Source: Candidatus Omnitrophota bacterium (GTDB taxonomy: Bacteria > Omnitrophota > Gorgyraeia > 2-02-FULL-51-18 > JAGOUK01). From it: a stretch of 7,596 nt of DNA. Made by a program: the position numbers and the translations under genes. Shown piece after piece: positions 7,001-7,596 of this stretch (its first letter is position 1; each line of letters opens with the position of its first letter). The DNA is taken from the NCBI GenBank assembly GCA_020058965.1, contig JAGVCY010000270.1:1-7596 (forward strand), written 5' to 3'. The notes under the pieces were generated by a model, which had not been told where the DNA came from, did not search any database, and saw only the letters and a program-made list of their open reading frames with translations.

Positions 7001-7596
7001 AAGCTTTTCAGCATCTCTATGGCGTGAATGTCAGTGGAGCGCTCACGGTTGCCGAGCAGAACTTAATTTATGGTGTTGTTGGTACCGCCGGATATGTGCA
7101 AGCCAATTATTTAGCGCTTCTTCTCAATGCGGACGCGCTCTATCTAGCTCTGCAGGCTAATCCTCAGGCTCTCTCGGCCTTTAATACGGCCAAGGGCGTT
7201 GTGATCCCGTCGTCAGGAAGCATGACCGCCTCCAGCGAAAATGAAAGAAGCGCGATATTTGCAATCGTCGGAGATCCCAATTACACAACTGCGGCTACCT
7301 ATGTTCAGGGCCTACTTGGATACGGTGCGTTGCTCGCGGCTTTAAAGGGCAGTCCATCTTATGTTCAGGCGTTTCAACGGCTTTACGGAGTTGATGTCAA
7401 CGGTGTGCTTACGGTAGGTGAGCAGACGCTTATTTATGGCGTGGTCGGAACCCCAGGTTATGTTCAGGCGAACTATCTTGGATTGCTTCTCAATGCGGAC
7501 GCTCTGTACCTTGCCTTACAGGCAAACCCCAGCGCATTAAATGCCTTCAACATCTCACGCGGAGTAACCCTTCCTGCCGCAGGCAATCTGTCTTTA
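3913..7596 (+). CDS. Secreted (alpha/alpha)-barrel protein with C-terminal tandem repeats (3' end outside window)
   Basis: The frame is open from ATG at 3913 to the right edge: 1228 codons with no stop. Order of parts: signal peptide (residues 1-30); a Lys/Glu-rich helical region (about 35-110); a Pro/Gln/Ala-rich linker with a 9-residue duplication (about 130-180); and an (alpha/alpha)-barrel domain (about 190-590) with SVENNID (Glu350, Asp354), LDTNSW (Asp411), GFDF, VEGTAH (Glu489) and closing NPF (584-586). These match the first gene in order and spacing. From about residue 600 comes a divergent helical region with recurring YG-x-N turns (Y697, Y914), then regular 122-residue repeats beginning near residue 914 and running off the edge. 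Repeat landmarks are LYGV(N/D), LT-x-x-EQ, GVVG or IVGDPNY, LLGYGALL and LYLALQA. The function is unknown. The barrel suggests carbohydrate binding or cleavage; the repeats suggest an extended surface scaffold (inference). It has its own candidate promoter and SD site. The acidic positions are kept, but activity is unproven. Confidence 0.93.
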   Translation, partial: MNNSKVKNKVHKSLSVLLLLTFVSQQALYAADDLFLNKRKNDEKKFLPVFIVKNENKKQFLLDRMNQQFDSPSLVDDKLAQRIRKHAHLKEAHQEDLKKEGNPAVAAGPSPDQLVLNQLKAMLDLLGPVPDQPQIEEEDALQPEAPQAMQVPQAAEAPVQQQLLAAAPPQNLLAAAPQPNTAWTGSQDGAGWIDENQFVGSSGLVVSFPENSQFGLNGSIAPNQAFTYDQAVAGLMMIENGNLADAYQIFNFYNGAWTGDGYFTVYNAQDPNNRTQGSAGSPGAVGENFKKLGPTAWVGLFMTRYYLSTNDKRALDLAVSIGDWILTLPSQNGARAMGDSGAEASIYSVENNIDHYALMRTLAKILPAGAKKNAFQTEADTIKNWLKSSNAYDSALGLFLRGPGDPLLALDTNSWTLLTLGVDGIKSLGLPGLSTDAELHSYIARIENTFVVKNDGTFGGNVISDWKGFDFSDAANAAAAGRNGVAWVEGTAHMILVYDMLAKYYTSVDAVKAADYAAKRDHFLSASSVFGSVGSNGHALLYASDNGQPVFSDDPINIIPSGASAVSTAWTILAAKAISSGIQNPFMIAANFPTAANDINNFTSIFLSYPLAVRLEINEIFRPYGVVILNGTGNVALNAGEMGYLRANILYYADGTLVPNPLLAYERIVAMKQTYLASPFYSTADTIDVKRVLASAYGINLSDSWTSAEINILTSSGLIFATGGYPIPDYTVPLGFFETIVKYVDTYNNLSAANRAKVDPILSLYTYTDGAGAVTTLNLTEAAGSNVQLTDIFIFGNPNYGLLYNASGQPGNPVTALQYFLDISAYVTAYQTLSAQDRQTIDNAVLLPNNINLVDGLQQNEIGRFGAFLYDGAGNVVLPTDAVVQQKLNAFIAVLDSSTDPNEIARQNAFVHLYGFNPTGILTDAQKSIILGIVGDPAYVQLDYFANLIKVETLYLALQADVQALSAFNTAKGVVVPASGNMTTANINERAALFGVVGSPNYTTAAVYIQGLLGYGALLSALQGSAAFTQAFQHLYGVNVSGALTVAEQNLIYGVVGTAGYVQANYLALLLNADALYLALQANPQALSAFNTAKGVVIPSSGSMTASSENERSAIFAIVGDPNYTTAATYVQGLLGYGALLAALKGSPSYVQAFQRLYGVDVNGVLTVGEQTLIYGVVGTPGYVQANYLGLLLNADALYLALQANPSALNAFNISRGVTLPAAGNLSL
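4393..4446 (+). repeat. Two-copy 27-bp tandem repeat in linker
   Basis: Two neighbouring 27-base units encode QQLLAAAPP (residues 161-169) and QNLLAAAPQ (170-178). They share the exact 17-base core CTGCTTGCCGCAGCTCC at 4399-4415 and 4426-4442. The near-identical DNA suggests a recent slippage or duplication event. It lies in the flexible linker between the charged N-terminal region and the barrel domain, where length changes should be tolerated. Confidence 0.8.
6652..7017 (+). repeat. 122-residue protein repeat, copy 1
   Basis: This copy runs from LYGF (Tyr914) to just before the next LYGV (Tyr1036). The first half (ILGIVGDPAY, then LYLALQAD and AFNTAKGVVVP) is more divergent than in later copies. 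The second half (NERAALFGVVGSPNYTT, LLGYGALLSAL) matches copy 2 closely. The two halves are themselves related through the (I/V)VG-x-x-x-Y turn followed by a helix with LL and AL. Confidence 0.85.
7018..7383 (+). repeat. 122-residue protein repeat, copy 2
   Basis: This is a full 366-bp unit, in exact register with copy 1 (LYLALQA at 6772 and 7138) and copy 3 (7504). Within it the VVG/IVG glycine codons sit at 7081 and 7270, 63 codons apart; the next one, at 7447, is 59 codons further. Many differences from copies 1 and 3 are synonymous, so the protein sequence is conserved while the DNA has drifted. Confidence 0.9.
7384..7596 (+). repeat. 122-residue protein repeat, copy 3 (cut by window edge)
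   Basis: The first 71 codons of a third unit are present: YGVDVNG, LTVGEQTLIYGVVGTPGY, LLLNADALYLALQA, then a diverging AFNISRGVTLP. It closely matches the start of copy 2, except near its end. The array very probably continues past the right edge. Confidence 0.9.

Noticed and set aside
7018..7596. Dockerin or EF-hand-like calcium repeats suggested by YGVDVNG
   Set aside because: The D-x-D/N-x-D ligand spacing is not present. In other copies the stretch reads YGVNVSG or YGFNPTG, so calcium ligands are not kept.
6652..7596. Frameshifted or pseudogene status for the repeat region
   Set aside because: The frame is unbroken, the 366-bp register is exact, and the differences between copies are largely synonymous or conservative.

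Overview
The window carries three genes, all on the + strand, from what looks like a diderm (Gram-negative type) bacterium: one product is predicted to be an outer-membrane beta-barrel, and two have Sec-type signal peptides. Base composition is mixed (roughly half GC by eye), with one AT-rich intergenic region. None of the proteins is one I can assign to a named family. The style (large secreted proteins with Pro/Ala-rich linkers, an unfamiliar barrel and degenerate repeats) fits an uncultivated lineage such as Omnitrophota, Elusimicrobiota or another PVC-related group, but this is a guess from style and not from a marker gene.

Layout. (1) 3-836: the C-terminal part of a protein with an (alpha/alpha) barrel, six-hairpin-glycosidase-like fold, cut by the left edge. 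(2) 898-3747: a complete gene for a signal peptide, a short helical segment, a Pro/Ala-rich linker and a very large predicted outer-membrane beta-barrel ending in Phe. (3) 3748-3912: a 165-bp AT-rich intergenic region with a possible weak terminator, a plausible sigma70-like promoter and a Shine-Dalgarno site. (4) 3913-7596: a very large open gene cut by the right edge. It encodes a signal peptide, a charged helical region, a Pro/Gln/Ala-rich linker, a second (alpha/alpha) barrel domain homologous to gene 1, and a long C-terminal array of 122-residue repeats, each made of two related halves of 63 and 59 residues.

How the genes may work together (inference): two related (alpha/alpha) barrel proteins flank an outer-membrane barrel. 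This recalls exopolysaccharide secretion loci, where an outer-membrane porin is encoded with a periplasmic (alpha/alpha)-fold hydrolase or lyase (as in cellulose and alginate systems). A carbohydrate-related cell-envelope system is the most economical reading, but no synthase or glycosyltransferase is visible here, so substrate and direction are unknown. No tRNA, rRNA, CRISPR array, insertion sequence or phage gene was seen.
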